From positions 1 to 64,000 of the forward strand of contig NW_026252138.1 of the NCBI RefSeq assembly GCF_025399195.1: DNA of 64,000 bases, read 5' to 3'. The translations under genes and the position numbers were made by a program. This document shows, piece by piece, positions 24,526 to 38,201 of the stretch. Origin of the DNA: Umbelopsis ramanniana AG (lineage: Eukaryota > Mucoromycota > Umbelopsidomycetes > Umbelopsidales > Umbelopsidaceae). The notes under the pieces are model-generated. The model did not search any database. It worked only from the letters and a program-made list of their open reading frames with translations, and was not told the DNA's origin. Every line of letters starts with the position of its first letter. Position 1 is the stretch's first letter.

Positions 24526-25214
24526 TCAGCCGGTGTGTACATCGATCATGGCATCGCTCGTGGCTATTGAAAATGTATGAAAAGTCCCACTGGATAGTAT
24601 GGGATGAGATCCATAGGAAGAGCCCGAGTCGTCGCCTTGGTCTGAATTACTGCAGCTTTCTACAGTGGGAGACCTGCTGCCAGGCATAGAATGCTCGTTC
24701 ATTAGTTGGTCGTCATCATACGGTATGAAGGTAATGTCTTCGTCCGGTAAATTTAATTGTGTTCTTAAGGTTCGGTTTTCAGACTGAACCCATCGAACGT
24801 ATTGTACAGTTCGTCGAAGGACAGCTGCTCGCTGAGACTTGTTCTTTGCATCTGTTGCACATGGCACAATGTCAGAAAGCTCCGCTATAAGAGAATTCTA
24901 CACTTGTATGGGAGCTAATAAGTTTAAACAGTTCATTATAAATGGCAGAGCTGTTCATATCCACCTACCAGTATATCTCGGCGTTGACGTTCCACCTTAT
25001 TGTGTGTTTCACGACGTTGTCGAATACGTTCTTTGGCCGTACTGCAATCTATACTTCGATTATTCAATATATTGACACCATTGACCACCATTTTCTTGGT
25101 ACTGGCAGCGTCGATCAATTGTTGTTGAATCTTTTCTGGAGAATAGGTCTTTAGACGATGTTCTAGAGGGTAAGTCGCCCTTCTCTCTGATATTGGGATC
25201 TTTTTGAGTGACAT
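24526..25214 (-). CDS. bHLH-leucine-zipper-like transcription factor (USF/Cbf1 class)
   Basis: Two exons (25214-24969 and 24897-24526) encode 205 residues. The intron splits helix 1. Joining DIL to NSLIAELSDIVP at the acceptor TGTAG restores a full basic-helix-loop-helix: basic region RRETHNKVERQRRD with the His, Glu and Arg residues that read CACGTG, helix 1, a loop with CATDAKNKSQ, then helix 2 AAVLRRTVQYVRWVQSENRTLRTQL running on into a short coiled coil. The N-terminal 65 residues are basic and the C-terminal 80 are acidic/Ser-rich and probably disordered. In fungi, proteins of this class bind E-boxes and control sulphur metabolism, centromeres or lipid genes. Two GTCACGTG sites occur in promoters of this window. 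An earlier start in the same frame is possible but hydrophobic and unlikely. Confidence 0.85.
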
Positions 25215-25675
25215 TAGGAAGTGAACAAAGAAGAATAAGAGATATTTGAGACTGGTAAAAGAAATAAAGAAAAGAGAATGGGTTATGGTCAAACTATGCT
25301 ATGCACTGAAATAAAAGTGAGCACAAATTGTGCTTGATCTCCACTCTTCCCTCACTCCCGCAAAAATCCCGCAAAGCGCGAATTTTCACTGGTATCCCAC
25401 CCAAAAAGAAAACAATCTCTCGCCGGAATTGAACACTGGAACTTTATCACACAATACATCACATTAATGTTGTAAATTTCGAATATTTTATTTAAATCTT
25501 TATTTCTGTTCTTTGAAAAAGTCTGTAAGGGAAGAGATCACACTATCAAACGGATATGTGATTGCAAAATAAAACAATACAAAGTCCGTCGAAAGGGAAG
25601 GTTGTTTGGTTGGCTGGGGTAAAGGGCAAAAGGCTTGCAGCATAATTCGCGCATTTTTTTTTTTAATATCTCAAT
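25215..25675. other. Upstream region of the bHLH gene
   Basis: This 461-bp stretch separates the bHLH start from the CSE1 stop. It is AT-rich and contains no supported gene, RNA or recognisable element. Confidence 0.5.
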
Positions 25676-28600
25676 TTAGGACAACTGTGCCATGCTCAGA
25701 TTGGCACGTTCGAAGTACTTTGGTAAGAATTCATTGGCCCCCTCACTCTGTTGGGCCAAAGCGCCAACTTTGCCAGGATGCCTTTGGCTCAAGGCTACAA
25801 TGCCTTGGGCAAGGAAAACAGTCGGTTCAGGTATCGATGCAAAGGCGTCTTCCTTGACTGGGGCTGCCGTGGCCAGTTTGGCAAAAGTAGCCTGATAACC
25901 ACTTTCTTCAAGATCAAGAGTGTAAAGCTCATCCAGATCGTCGCCTGCCAAATCCTGTGGAAGTTCAAGCAACTTTATAAGTGCAGTAAAGATGGTTGGC
26001 CATAGTCCGACATAAGGCTCAGCCATCATCTTGTCGCTCTGGGTCAATAATCTTGTCAACCCGATAGCACACGTTTTGCGGTCTTTAGGCTCTGCGACCT
26101 TTTGCAGCTCAGGAAGAACAACGAGATTGAGCATTTGTGCAAATAAGCTAAAGAGAAAAATAAAATTAATATCGACTATCAACTTATAGGTAATTTCCTT
26201 TTCAGTGACAACTTGCCTTGGCTGCAGGGCATCGAATGCTTCGATGACCACATCAGGACCACCGGGTTGCTTATCTAGTGCGAGGAAAAGACAAATCCAA
26301 ACCAACATGCCACGGGTGAACTTGTCATGGACCATTTGCCCGGTTTTTTTGTTTGTCTTTGACTGAAGTCTAGTCAATACATATGTTACGATGGCTCGTA
26401 GATATGGGGATATGACATCGCTAGGTGAGGAGGAAGTCAATAAAAATGCGGGTTCTATTAGCGAAACGCACTGGGATAAATATCAGTCATACTTACAGAG
26501 GTACATTCACAACAATAGCATTCAAAATGCCAAATCCATAATGATCATGTTGTCTGGAAGCCATCAATTTTTGGAACACACCCAAGATTGGCGTCAATTT
26601 GTTTCGAGCCAAAATGGTGTCGACACCTCGTGATAAGTAAGATTGGACAAGAGGAACCAAAGCAGGAATATTACCTAAGATGTTCCATGAGTTCTTTGTT
26701 CGTATCTCATGATGAAGCGGATGTGAGGAAAAAAATTTACCGTATTCCCAAAGCGCAGGGTTCAGCAGTGGGTCGAGCAGAGCAATGTATGCAGCGGAAA
26801 GTTCGGTGCCGGTATGGAAATCCAAGAGCTGTGCAAGCAATTGGAATACATATGGCGTGAATTCTGCGGGATATACAGTATTAGTACCCTCTTCAACTTA
26901 AAAATGATGAAACGTAAATGAAAAGCATACCTTGAATATCTTGAGCAAGAATGACTTGGAAGGGGCCAAAGAGGAGATTTTCGAATTCAGCCACGGCAGC
27001 AGGGGATGATGGGCAAATGAATCGGATCAAGGCGCCAATGCTCTCAAAAACATAATGATTAAACCGAGGGTTACTAGGATTCTTACTTACAATCGCAAGG
27101 ATGTTTGTAAGTTTGGACATGATGACATTGACATAAGGTGTCATGCCTTGGCGGCTGGTGATGATGACTCTCATGATAGCTGAAGCGGAACACCGTTTGT
27201 TAGACACAAGGACATACCATATATGAAAAAGCATCGCACACACTCACCTCTCATCAAATAATCGTTTTCCGCCAATTTTTCGGGTGTTTGGCCCTTCTCA
27301 ATTTGCTTAAAGAGCAACTCCAAGAGCGTTTCGGCGTATGGCTGTATGTCTGATTGTGTAAAACTTGTAACGCAAGAGGATCAGAAATGTTTGCTCCTTT
27401 GTCAAATTGAAAAGGTACGAAAATACCTACAGCATGGCGTTTCCCTTTTTGATAAACAGAATTCGCTCAATGGTAACCGCTGAGTATGTGTAAACAACAT
27501 AACTATCCGATTTCAAATGTTCAACCAAAAGTGGGAAAACAGTAACCAGTTGCTCCTTGGTCAGCTGCATGCCAGCGTTAGCATGTGTGTGTGCCATATA
27601 TAAATCACTATATGCGAATGATTTACCTGATGTCTGAAGGTATAGAGATATTTAATGGCATCGACCTTCAAGATGGGATTGCCGGATGCAATAGGTGACT
27701 GCAGATCGCTCAAGATATATTTCGAAAAGAAGTCAACAACATCAATGTTGGCATTGATACTGGTAGCACCATGCTAACATAAAAGAGCCAGTTAGGTAAC
27801 CTCAATAAACATTGGTGGGATGCTCACGATGAATTAAGTACCTGGGCTGTGCCACTTTTGGTGGCAATAGCTGTCAACAGAAAGATGGCAGTATTTTTGT
27901 CCTTCCAGTGCGCCTCAGGGTTGACAGAGTATTGCTGTCATGGGCGAAATATTTAGTATCTCCCAACATGCTCGATAATGTTTTTTTCTGTTATTATACC
28001 TGGAGGTAATGTTGAATATAACCCAAGAAAATACTTGTTACTTGAGATTCGAAATGCTCCATAAGTCCACGAACGAAATCAGCCGCAGCTCGCCTACGCG
28101 TGTCGGAATCTGCATTATGATACATACGTCAGGGATAAGAAAATAACCACAACATTGTCCAATATAGAGAATACCCACCAGATCCTTCCAAATCACGTCG
28201 AATGTACTCTATGGGATCGTCCTCAAATAACTCCTCATCATTGGCTATAATACGAACATTAGCACGAAGCATCATCTTCAAAACATTTTTGCGAAAATAC
28301 AATCAGGTACTCACATCGCAATGCCATATTGGGAAGAGCGATCTTCTCACACATCAATTTCATCGTACTTTCTTCTCCATAGATATTAGCATGCTTATAT
28401 AGCCTTACAACACTTGTGAGGAATGACAAAGCTTTGCTTGCCAACTTCAAAACATCAACCTCAGTAAGCAAGTTATACAGCATATAGAGTAATAGAGCTT
28501 AAAAAGACATACCACATCGTATTTCGGTTCCTGCGGCGTGCTAATGAGCAATTGAAGCACAGTTGTAAAAAAAGTAGGTAGCTGTTTGAACTCTTCTTCG

Positions 28601-29796
28601 TATCGCTGGGTGTAGAGCTCTATGATTTCGCAAATGCCTGCCTTGACTTTTTCTAAAACGCCAGCTTCCTCCTCATCCTGGATGCATAAGGTCAGCATAC
28701 GAAGATACTCTCTTTAAACACTCATCTCACTTACATCTGATTGCAGAAGTCCATTGTTGTAGGTCAAGTATTTGTGGAAGAGTTCCATGAAATAACCCAT
28801 ATTATCCTCAAAGAACTCCGGCAAATCTTGACAATTAAGATCGTAGTAGATCTTGACAAGAAGTAATAGAGATTGTGACAAGATTTGCAAAGCTGCTGCA
28901 TCACTGGCATAATCCGTGATCAACTTATCGGTAGTCTAGTCAAAAGTCTTAGGTTAAAATGCCAGTCCTATTCGGCAATCCTTTTGTGATTGACAATGAA
29001 CTTACTGCGAAAAGCTGTCGGTAAGGCTCACAGAAATTGTCGAGAACATATTTTATATCCATAAACAGAGTATCAGTTCTGAATTGGGATCGCCAAGGCT
29101 TGAAAATAGAATGGGCAGTTTGCAGGACGCCATTATTCACTTGATAGTCTGTGGTGCTGAATTTGCTGATCAAGGTCTTCAGCCTCACGTTAGTATAGCA
29201 TTCACCTCATATTGTAACATCCCACATATATTTCGCTACATACCGGCAGCAGCTCTTGCCAATCTTCAGGGAAATCTGACGAAGCAATGATACTTAACGC
29301 TTCGCTCACCTGAAACTGCAGCCTTTCCGGCACAGAGATCATTAGATCGACAATCTGACTTTTGATTGCAGCGCGGTCCTCGGGATAAATCTTGTTTGCA
29401 TTCTCATCATCCTTTGTACGTGCATATCAAACGAGATTTTAGATAAGGAACCATGCTCTACAGAAAGTTACTGTGCCTGCTTGTGAGTTACTTACCGGAA
29501 CCCAATGGCGCTTGACATAGTTTTTGAAGAACACAGAAGCCGCGAATCGAAGAGTTTGATCGGCAGATTGGTCACCAATAAGCTTGATCACCAGTAGTGG
29601 GAAGTTACGCTGAACCTCTACTTGTGCCAGGGATTGCTCGGCTGCGACATGAAAATAAAATAGCCGGGCATTAGTATGATCAGATATTATAGAGATATTC
29701 GGAAGGTAGAGGCGAACCTTGTTTCTGAGTTCTGGGGTCAAACGTCTGCTGAAGGTACTGCTGTAAAGCAGCGTACGTCTGATCGTTGATTTCCAT
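25676..29796 (-). CDS. CSE1: Exportin-2 / importin-alpha re-exporter (Cse1/CAS)
   Basis: Eighteen exons give 988 residues: 29796-29718, 29641-29496, 29411-29244, 29176-29006, 28935-28735, 28677-28513, 28459-28315, 28244-28179, 28109-28000, 27934-27842, 27773-27627, 27564-27431, 27363-27248, 27179-26931, 26863-26741, 26674-26497, 26420-26217, 26147-25676. The importin-beta N-terminal domain is clear (AEQSLAQVEVQRNFPLLVIKL), followed by HEAT repeats and landmarks of the CAS family: FEDDPIEYIRRDLEGSDSDTRRRAA, VFESIGALIRFIC, and a C-terminal GLTRLLTQS. Cse1 binds importin-alpha with Ran-GTP and returns it to the cytoplasm. The last intron (26216-26148) starts with GC rather than GT and is a stop-free 69 nt. 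Length agrees with the family (about 960-970). It lies 150 bp downstream of LAA1 on the same strand. Confidence 0.94.
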
Positions 29797-29946
29797 GTTA
29801 GCTTAGCGACAATGGAAGCTGGTCCTTGGTGGTAGACTTGATTTTCGGCGCGTCCTTTTGTGACAGTGACATCAAATTCAATCACCGCATACAACCGAAT
29901 ACTCGACAATGTAACAATTTTTTTATTATCTGAAGAATTTCTTTCT

Positions 29947-32900
29947 CTAGAAACTTCCAAAGTTCGTTTTGAGCTGAATGGTAGGCTCCTTTTCATAAGC
30001 TTTTGATCCAGCGTGATCCTGTTGCTGTCTCTGCATTGATTGCTGAAGCTGCATAACGCTATTTCTAACGCAGGTCTCTAATTTCGAACGAACTTCAGGA
30101 GACATATGGCTAACGGCTTCCTTGAACAATGCAGGATTGCTTGAAGCCAACGAAAGTACATGCTTCATAATTACACTATGGATGCTAGAAACACTTTCAG
30201 ATCCTGAAATATCCAGTAATGATGTCAGCGTGGATAATATCACTGTCAAAACTACTGGTTCTAAGAAGGTAAATGGAATACGATTAGACTTCAGCGAACC
30301 ACTCTTTTAAAATTCCTCTTTGGCATATTGAACACTCATCTTACTTTTTTCATTTTCTGCAACATTATGCACCATCAGCAAAGTCTTGATAGCCTCTTCC
30401 TTCGCCTGTTGGCTATCTTGAATGTCGGTATCAACTTCTTGAGACAAAAGATATGGGACAATAATGTGCGGTATAATACGCTTTGTCATAACTTGTCCAA
30501 GTGTAACGGCTGAAGGCACATTAGCCTTTTTGCTGGGAAGCATAACCAAATTTCGTAAACACTGATGAGCCGTCAACACAATTTCGGTGTTTCTGTTTTG
30601 CAAACTTTCTTTCAATGTATCCAAATAACGATCGAGGCTTTGTCGATTTTCCAGGTTGGCTTGTGGACAGCCAGTAACCAGTAAGGTTGATGCCAATAGA
30701 CTATGCTTAATAACCGATATATCTTCTTTGCTTATCTCATTACTTTCCCTAGTTTCAATATGCGTCAGAAGGAAGGATCACCGAGACTCTCATCATTCGC
30801 TTAACCTACCGAATCAAATTCTGCGTCATATCGTCAAGTAACGTATGTATCATGGCACCAGTGACGCGACACAATCTTGGAATATAGTTGGCGGCCAAGC
30901 TAGGTTCCAAGCCCTCCAAGACATTTTTGAGCGACAGCAGACACTTTGGAGCAAGTGTCAATTGATATTGCTCACGTTGTAAAGCTTCTGTAATGTGCGT
31001 TAGATGGTGTTTTTGTATGTAAGCCATGGCTTCAGCGTGACTGACCTGAGTAGATATATAGACAAATGGCAAAAAGGTCGCATTTGTAGCTTGCAGGTGC
31101 AATTGAAACAAGTGAGCCTAAAGTATCTAGACAAACACTTAGCACAGCAACTGTAGCTGGATCCAAACTTTGTGGTACATTTTCTGCAAAAACAATAGAA
31201 AAGAGTCAGAACTCATTCCCCCCTGAGGTTATTTAATGCAGGAACTTACTTTTCTGCGTTTGGCGTGACGACAAAGAGGGTATCTTTTGAACGAATATGG
31301 TGATAAGTAGACGGAAGAGGTAATACAACTTTGCATTAGTTGGGAACGAGTCGGGATCCAGTGCTCGGTCTAGCGCCTCGAAGTCCGACACCTCAAGGCT
31401 AGCATAGAGATTAGTGTTAGCATGAAGTCAGTGACCGTAAAAAGTCAAAGGCGTAGCTTACCCGTCAGCGTCCAAATCATCGCAAATGTACTTGCTACCG
31501 TACTCATTGACAATACGTTCTGTGATATTTACAATCTCCAGCTGCACCTGTGTACCTTCGGTTTGCACGAGTCGATCAAAAACATTCATAAGCTCCAAGA
31601 AAACCGCCTTTGGAACGAAGTTAGGCCCGGCAAGAGATGGGTGGATAAATGTTTTGAGAGAGTTCAAGCATATGCTGAGTGTCATGGTGGAGTCTGAACG
31701 TGAGCCACTGGAACTAGACACTCGGGCCAAGCTTTCAATGCACAGGCCGAAAAGGACGTAGAATAGTGGTGATCCTTGCTCATTTGGAGGACTATCTTGG
31801 CCAGATCTATCATTCTCAGCCAAAGCATTCATCATGGATGGTTCTCGGCTTTCCATCAATGTTGCAACTGCTCCCATAATCTTTAACCAAGACTTTCGAT
31901 AGAACTATGAAATTTATGAATAAAGGGTGAGAACGATCTCAAGTGCAACGATAGCAGCATCATCAAATATGAAATCTCTTAAAATTGACAAGTTACTTAC
32001 CGGTAGTGTAATTTCTTTGGTAGCAGCCGAATACATGGAGTCGATTCCACCTGCTGAAGTAGCTTTCACACCTTCGCTGCCAGTTGCCAGCGCCAAGATA
32101 TCACTTTCCAGTCTGATGCGAGCATAGTCTTTCAAAGACGAAAGCCAAAGTGGGCTTAGTACAGGTAAGTTGGGCTGCACCACCTGGCGTAAGTAATCTT
32201 GATGGACAGTAGCAACTTGAAGTTCAGCCCAAGCATTCAGAACCGAAAGCTTGACCATGATGGATGCATGTGGACTGATATCTTTAATTTCACCAACTCG
32301 GGTGATATCGGCGTCGTCCTTGCATTTATCCAGTGCTGATGTCAATAATTTGAGCACACGACCAAGTTGGTAAAGATCTTTGACAATGCCACTACCAACG
32401 TAAACAGCACACACACGAACAGCGGCCGAAACAATTTCAGAAGATGAGTCAGCAGCAAATGCTGGTGTGAGTGCTGCACCAATTTGTGCAGCATATTGTT
32501 CCAGCAGGAGAGTTCCTTCCAAGTCTGGATCAGCAGTAGCAGCGAATTTCTACACAAAGCAGACGGATCAATACCCAAATGAAAAAAGCTGAGTCTCCAA
32601 TCAAAAACGAATATTTACCTCAATAACAGTTCTAAGTAAGTTGATACCAACAAGACGAAGGTCGTTGACCGGAGCAGTTGCTGCTGTAAACGACAGCTTA
32701 ATGAGATCACCAACCCGGAACACAAGGAAGTCGCCAACACCAGCCTGCTGACGCTTTCTTCGTGCCAGAATCAAGTCGAAATGCTCCCTGCCGCCAGATG
32801 CTGATATCAACTCTATGCATTCCTGAAGACAAAGCAGAGAGAACAACTGAGTGCGCCATCTGGGAGGTATGTCTACGTTGGCAATAATGGAGGTTTGAGG

Positions 32901-35900
32901 TCCAAGTGAAGAATCAGCCACTGTGGTAGTAATATCGGCGTTGCCATCTTCGTCATTGAAGTCTTCAGCACCTTCATCTTCAAAATCGTCATCGAAATTG
33001 TCGGCAATATTGATTTCATCCACAGACTTTCTCGTGTCAGCACCTTTGGAGATCGAAGCACTGGTAACTGCTCCAGATAGAACTTGTTTGGTAATATTGA
33101 CCCAAACCGATGGTTGCTTGACGGCTGTTTCCTTCAACCAGCTGCGAATAACATCCTTCACATCGATAAGACTTGGCTCAGTATCAAGCATACTAAACAA
33201 TTCTGTGTCAAGCCCAGGAGTAGCGGTTCTGAAAACAGCTTCGGCATTGCGCTGGACAAGCTGGTAAAGGCAAGTCACTGCTGCTTTTTTGAGAGGAAGA
33301 TGGAAGCTTGAGAGTTGAACCTGAAGATATGGCACTAGCAATTTGAGGTCGACATAAGACTGCGCAAACATGATGAACTGTTGTGTACAACGGATGGCCT
33401 CCATATTTACACGCTCATCGGGCTCCAGTTTGAGTTCCTCTACAATGTTCATGCATAATTCTCGAACCTTGGATATAGCCTGCAGCTCGGGTCCGAGAGT
33501 ACCAACCAGTTCATAGATAATTCTACCAAACTCTTGATAAGCAGTAAAGCCGATGGCCATACCAGCATTGGAAACAGCTGTAGATCCACCACCAGGCTCA
33601 TGTGTCTCCACCAAATAAAGCTTCGCAACTAGGCCGAGAGTACTGCTCACATAGCCTGAGAACATCAAACTTGCAGCGCTAATGGTCATAGTCAAGGATT
33701 CCAGTGCCCAACAATGTACCACAGGATGTGGATCACTGCTGAGGGAGAGCAAGATACCAACAATGGTTTTGAGATGATTTCCAGCGGCCATACCTCCGAC
33801 GTGACTATATATGTAGCCTAAAGCAAGTGAGCAACCGGCACGCGCATCAGGATCTCTGTTGTTGACCACCAAGTCAACCAAGTATTGTATTTGGCTAGAC
33901 ATAAGTGAGCCACCAATGACATTCACAAGTCGACCCAAGGCATCACTGGCAGCATTACGCAAGTAGGGATCAGGATGAACTATAGCTTCTTGTAATATCT
34001 CCTGGCAAATTTGAGCTGTGCGACCACTTGCAATGGTGGTTTTAGCGCCTTCTCCTTTCTTGCCTCCAGTTGTGATATTTCTAAAAGCCCCCAGTAGAGC
34101 AACAACCACATTGACCAAGACGGCCATCTTCTTTGGCGAGTTCTTATCGCCTTTCTGCTCTTTCATTAACTTGATAATTTGCTCTAAGATAGCTTCCTGA
34201 ACAGGAGGAGACTGGAATGGAAAGAGTGTAGCAAAGAGTTCGACACTAGCATCAATGTAAGATGTGGATGGTGAAACTGGTCGAGGTGTGGATTTGCGGC
34301 TTGAATTCAGTGTAGAGTAGATGTAGAGTGAATCTAATTCCAAAGATCCCATGATCGGTTGTTCCAGTTGTTGCTCGATTTTTCTGTATCTATCCCTTGT
34401 CATCCAATCCTTACTTCGATTCTCGTCTTGCTCATGAGCAGTTGCTAAAGCTGCAACATTAGCCGAGTAACCCCCTAGTTTGGATGTCACACCAAAACCA
34501 TGACCGTCTGAGTTGTTCCAGATGCTGACATATTGGCCGGGTACAGCAGCGGTGACATGAACTTGAGCGCCTGAAGACGGTATAATCTTTTCAGGCGAGG
34601 CAAATACAGAGACGGAATTGCGAAGAAGACTGGAGAACAGTGACTCGTAGATCGAAGATGGTTTGATGGCAACAAAGCATTCAAAGATACGCTTTCTCAA
34701 TAGATAATTCTGATCGGTAAGCTTTGTTTCAAAGGGTAAGCAAGGCGATAGAGTAGTCGGAGCATAATCCAGCGGTGCGGTTGTAAGGAAAGCAAGAGTG
34801 TTGCTTAAAAGAGCTGATATTCGTTTTGCGATTTCCAACGTAACAAGGGATTTCGAATTGTGCTTCAAGAAGCTCAAAATAGACGTGATGACACATTCCT
34901 TCTGATGAAGGATGAACGACCACTCGGCTTCGTTTCGAATGGAATTCGACTCCTTTCCTGTAGGTTTGGGTAACGCATTTCTCCACATCAAAAGAAGTTG
35001 AGGCAAATGCAACTTGACAATGTTGGGACCAAGTCCCATCAAGGCGCTTATCAGTGTCCACGCTACCTGTACCTGTACGCTAGCGATGGCAGGATCCTTG
35101 TGTGTTCTATCCAGCAGCTGCTTTGCCAAAGAAGATGCTCGCTGGCTCAGGTCAAATGACGTGTAGATAGGTTTTGTTGGAAATACGCTCATCACAGAAG
35201 CAACAGCATGAACATGCCCAATGGTTCGTCGAAATAAGTCAGTTTTCGCGCTGGCATTCGACAAGTTGCTCAAATCTTTCTCCAAAAGTCCGAAAAGAGT
35301 AGGCAAGACTGTGCCTAAGTTTGTTGGTAAAGCAGTGCAAACGCATCGTAAGCACCAGGCTGACGCAGCTTGAACAGCAAAACTGGGATAAGATAGCAAG
35401 GTGATGAGCGGATTGATTAGGATTGGCTCAACTGGAAGGACTGCTCCTCCTAATTCGGAAACGAGGCTCGACACCAGGTTGACGGCTGTAATCAATGCCT
35501 GCTTATTTGGCGCAACTTGATTCGGCATTAACGCAGGCCACGCCTTAACCCATTCGTTGATAAGTACGTCGACAGCACTTGCTTGACCCTGCTCGCTAAG
35601 CAACCTCCGACCAATAACGTCATTGAGCAGAAAGAAAACCTCTTCTCGAACAAAAGCGGCATCCGACTGATTGATAATATTTCGCAAATTTCCAAGCAGC
35701 TCAGTGAATAGATGCTTAACGATAGCGGCATAGTTGCTTTCAACAAATCTCGTTCCAAGCTGAATAAATAATGCTGCATATGTCTCAATAATACCAGCCT
35801 TGAGTTCTTTTGGAGCGGTTAGGCGATTATATGCCGATGACAGTTGCATCAACATTTGCTCCATCGATAGCAACGTCGTTTCTTTCGATGCAATATCTTC

Positions 35901-37052
35901 CGGTGTCGATCCATCAGTTGCAACAGCTGTCGATATACGTTTAACAGTAGGCTTATTGGGATCAGTGGTAGCCTTTAGTTGTGTGAACGCCAATATGGCG
36001 GAAAGAGTAGAGGATACCGCTCGTCGAACTGGAAATGTTGATCCTTCCAACGCCTTGAAAAGTGCCTGGAGCATTTGCTCAATGTCACTAAGCGTCAGAG
36101 TTTGAGGTGCATGTTGAACACATGCTTGTAAACACTGCAATAGTCAATTTAGAAAACTGAAAACCGGTTCATTTTTTTACCCTTTGAGATAGTTCAAACC
36201 TGAGCAGCCGCTACTCGTATGACTTGAGCTTTGTCGGGCAAAGCGGCCTTCAAAAATTTATGTAGATCCTTCAGCGTTGGGTCAGCAGCCGCTTTTCCTG
36301 CACCCTTCAGCAACAGCGTAAACGCATTAAGTGCTTCTAAACGCATCAAGAGCGAATTCTGTTGTCATAAAGTGATGAAGGCGTCAGTGGCGAGTTATGT
36401 AAAAATGATCCACTTAAGGCAAGTACTTTACATTGCTGTTCTTCAATACTTTTAACAGTATATTGGCAGTTTCCGTGAAGAGAGAGAGAATATTACTTCC
36501 CAGTGTCCCCATGATTGTACCAATAGTCGTTATTGCGGCACTACAAAAAAAGAAAATGTCAATGCCCAGCTCAAATCGTTAAAACTGCTTCGCGTTCGTT
36601 CCATTCATCAATCCATACATTTTAGCCTCTTTCTCGACATTTTTCCCCGCACTTGCAATTCCGTGCAGAGTTACCACGGTATCAAACATAGTACGAGTCT
36701 CAGCTCGAGTATACAGCAGTATAAAGCATCTCCCAATTAAACACCGAATGGGCCGCCTTGGCTTAGGGCTAGCCAGAGTAACAAAGCTCAACAGTGTCTT
36801 TTCGAGTTTTGGTTGAGCTTTCTTTAGTATTTCCTATTTTCTAGAGTTAGATTGCATTGCACAGGTTAGATGTGCAGGTTGGAGCGGTTGACTTACGACA
36901 TCGATCAGTTTGCTCTCATGTTCAACATGTGACAGCCACTGGAAGACGAAAAGTTCTTGCTTTTCTACTGTCCCGGCTGCCGCAAGCTTTTTCTCATCAA
37001 ACACAAATGCATCGGGAATACCAGTTACAGCATCTGCTGTTGCTGGTGGCAT
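29947..37052 (-). CDS. LAA1: HEAT-repeat protein Laa1/HEATR5, AP-1 accessory factor
   Basis: Twelve exons give 2109 residues: 37052-36897, 36833-36619, 36540-36432, 36358-36200, 36134-32619, 32549-32001, 31904-31462, 31398-31250, 31183-31046, 30987-30810, 30748-30345, 30260-29947. Exon 5 alone is 3.5 kb. The N-terminus (ELFVFQWLSHVE) and the array of HEAT repeats (DKAQVIRVAAAQCLQACV; FPVRRAVSSTLSAIL) match Laa1/HEATR5, as do length (about 2000-2070 in yeast and man), the long acidic linker near residue 1260 (FDDDFEDEGAEDFNDEDG) and the C-terminal EPTIQLKTNFGSF. Laa1 stabilises the clathrin adaptor AP-1 on trans-Golgi and endosomal membranes, and HEATR5B acts with aftiphilin. The acidic linker fits the region used for partner binding, which is inference. 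A CACGTG lies 76 bp upstream. Confidence 0.92.
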
Positions 37053-38201
37053 TTGGCGGGATTGGGTGTCGCTTCAACTGTCAGGCAAGCGGACCTGAAC
37101 GCTAAGAGCGCATACTGATGGAGCCGTCACGTGGTTTAGCACTTTCTTGCCGCGCTTTGCTTGTTCGAGGATTTTTTTGTATTGTGCGTGGGACTAAAAG
37201 AAATACTTTTCCTCCTGCTTGAGAGTTAAAGTAACAAGCTATTCATTCAATTTAATGAAATTTGAAGTAGTATAAAGAATGCGGTAGTGAGAGAATTAGA
37301 CATCTGTCCTTCAATAATCCATCAGTGAATTTGAGTTAAAAAGGTGTCTTGGTACACACTTTTAATAATGATGATAAAGTGGTTTTCTTAATGATCTTAA
37401 TACACCGCTCTAAAAATTAGTACGGTTCGTTATGCATCTTTTTTTTGGATTATTGTAAGAAGTTGCTGTCTGCCTAAGATCGCTTCAAGCCTAACAGTTT
37501 CATTGTAATGGCTGTAAATGTCATCACTTTCTAACAAAGAATCTCAAAGACGTTTGCCTTGCAATAACAAAAAAAACCTTGAATGATAGGACATATTTTG
37601 TTGGCGCAATATGTGCTCTTTGCATAAATACAGTGAAGTAAAAGCTTCTCATTTTTGAAGACATAGCATTTAAAAGAAATATTTTACATACCCAGAATTA
37701 TTTCTTCATGATCAGTAATGGAAAGTAATATTACACTAAGCACAAGTTTAATTGCTCATATTATACGATTTATAGCTGCTGTGCAAGATCATTCATGATG
37801 ACTGAGTAGTCTTCTCTCTTCGTTCCTGCACTGAGTAATGATTTATACGTAAAACTGCTCTACTTCCATAAATGCTTGAGCTCGCATTGTATAGGAATTT
37901 GTATCGAAAAGACTATGCATTCCATTCTATTTGTAAATCGAAAGATAGCAACATGCAACTCATAGAAGAAAAATGACAAAATTGTTGTAGTATAATACAA
38001 TTAATGGAGGAAAACATGAAGGGTGATTGCTCTAGAATTCACTGCTGTAAACAAAAAAAGCTTGTGAGCTTCTTCTTGTTTGTTATTTTCGCGAATAAGA
38101 GGGTTGTACTTCTGGGTCTGAATCGCTCGCTGTACTTATTCAAAAGCCGTCTCAGGTACTCTTTTACTTTGACCTGTTGTACAACTGTCATTATCAAGGT
38201 G
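37053..38201. other. Intergenic region LAA1 / CLASP
   Basis: About 1.1 kb lies between two divergent genes. Apart from the E-box near the LAA1 start, I see only AT-rich DNA with short chance frames. I searched it for exons of a first TOG domain that would extend the CLASP gene and found none that read convincingly. Confidence 0.5.
37128..37133. promoter_or_regulatory. CACGTG E-box upstream of LAA1
   Basis: CACGTG in the context CCGTCACGTGG lies 76 bp upstream of the LAA1 start codon. It shares the GTCACGTG core with the site at 11538-11543. It is a candidate target for a Cbf1/USF-type bHLH protein such as the one encoded at 24526-25214. Confidence 0.35.

Noticed and set aside
32873..33061. 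Out-of-frame ORFs inside the long LAA1 exon
   Set aside because: The 3.5-kb main frame is intact and conserved; these are shadows.
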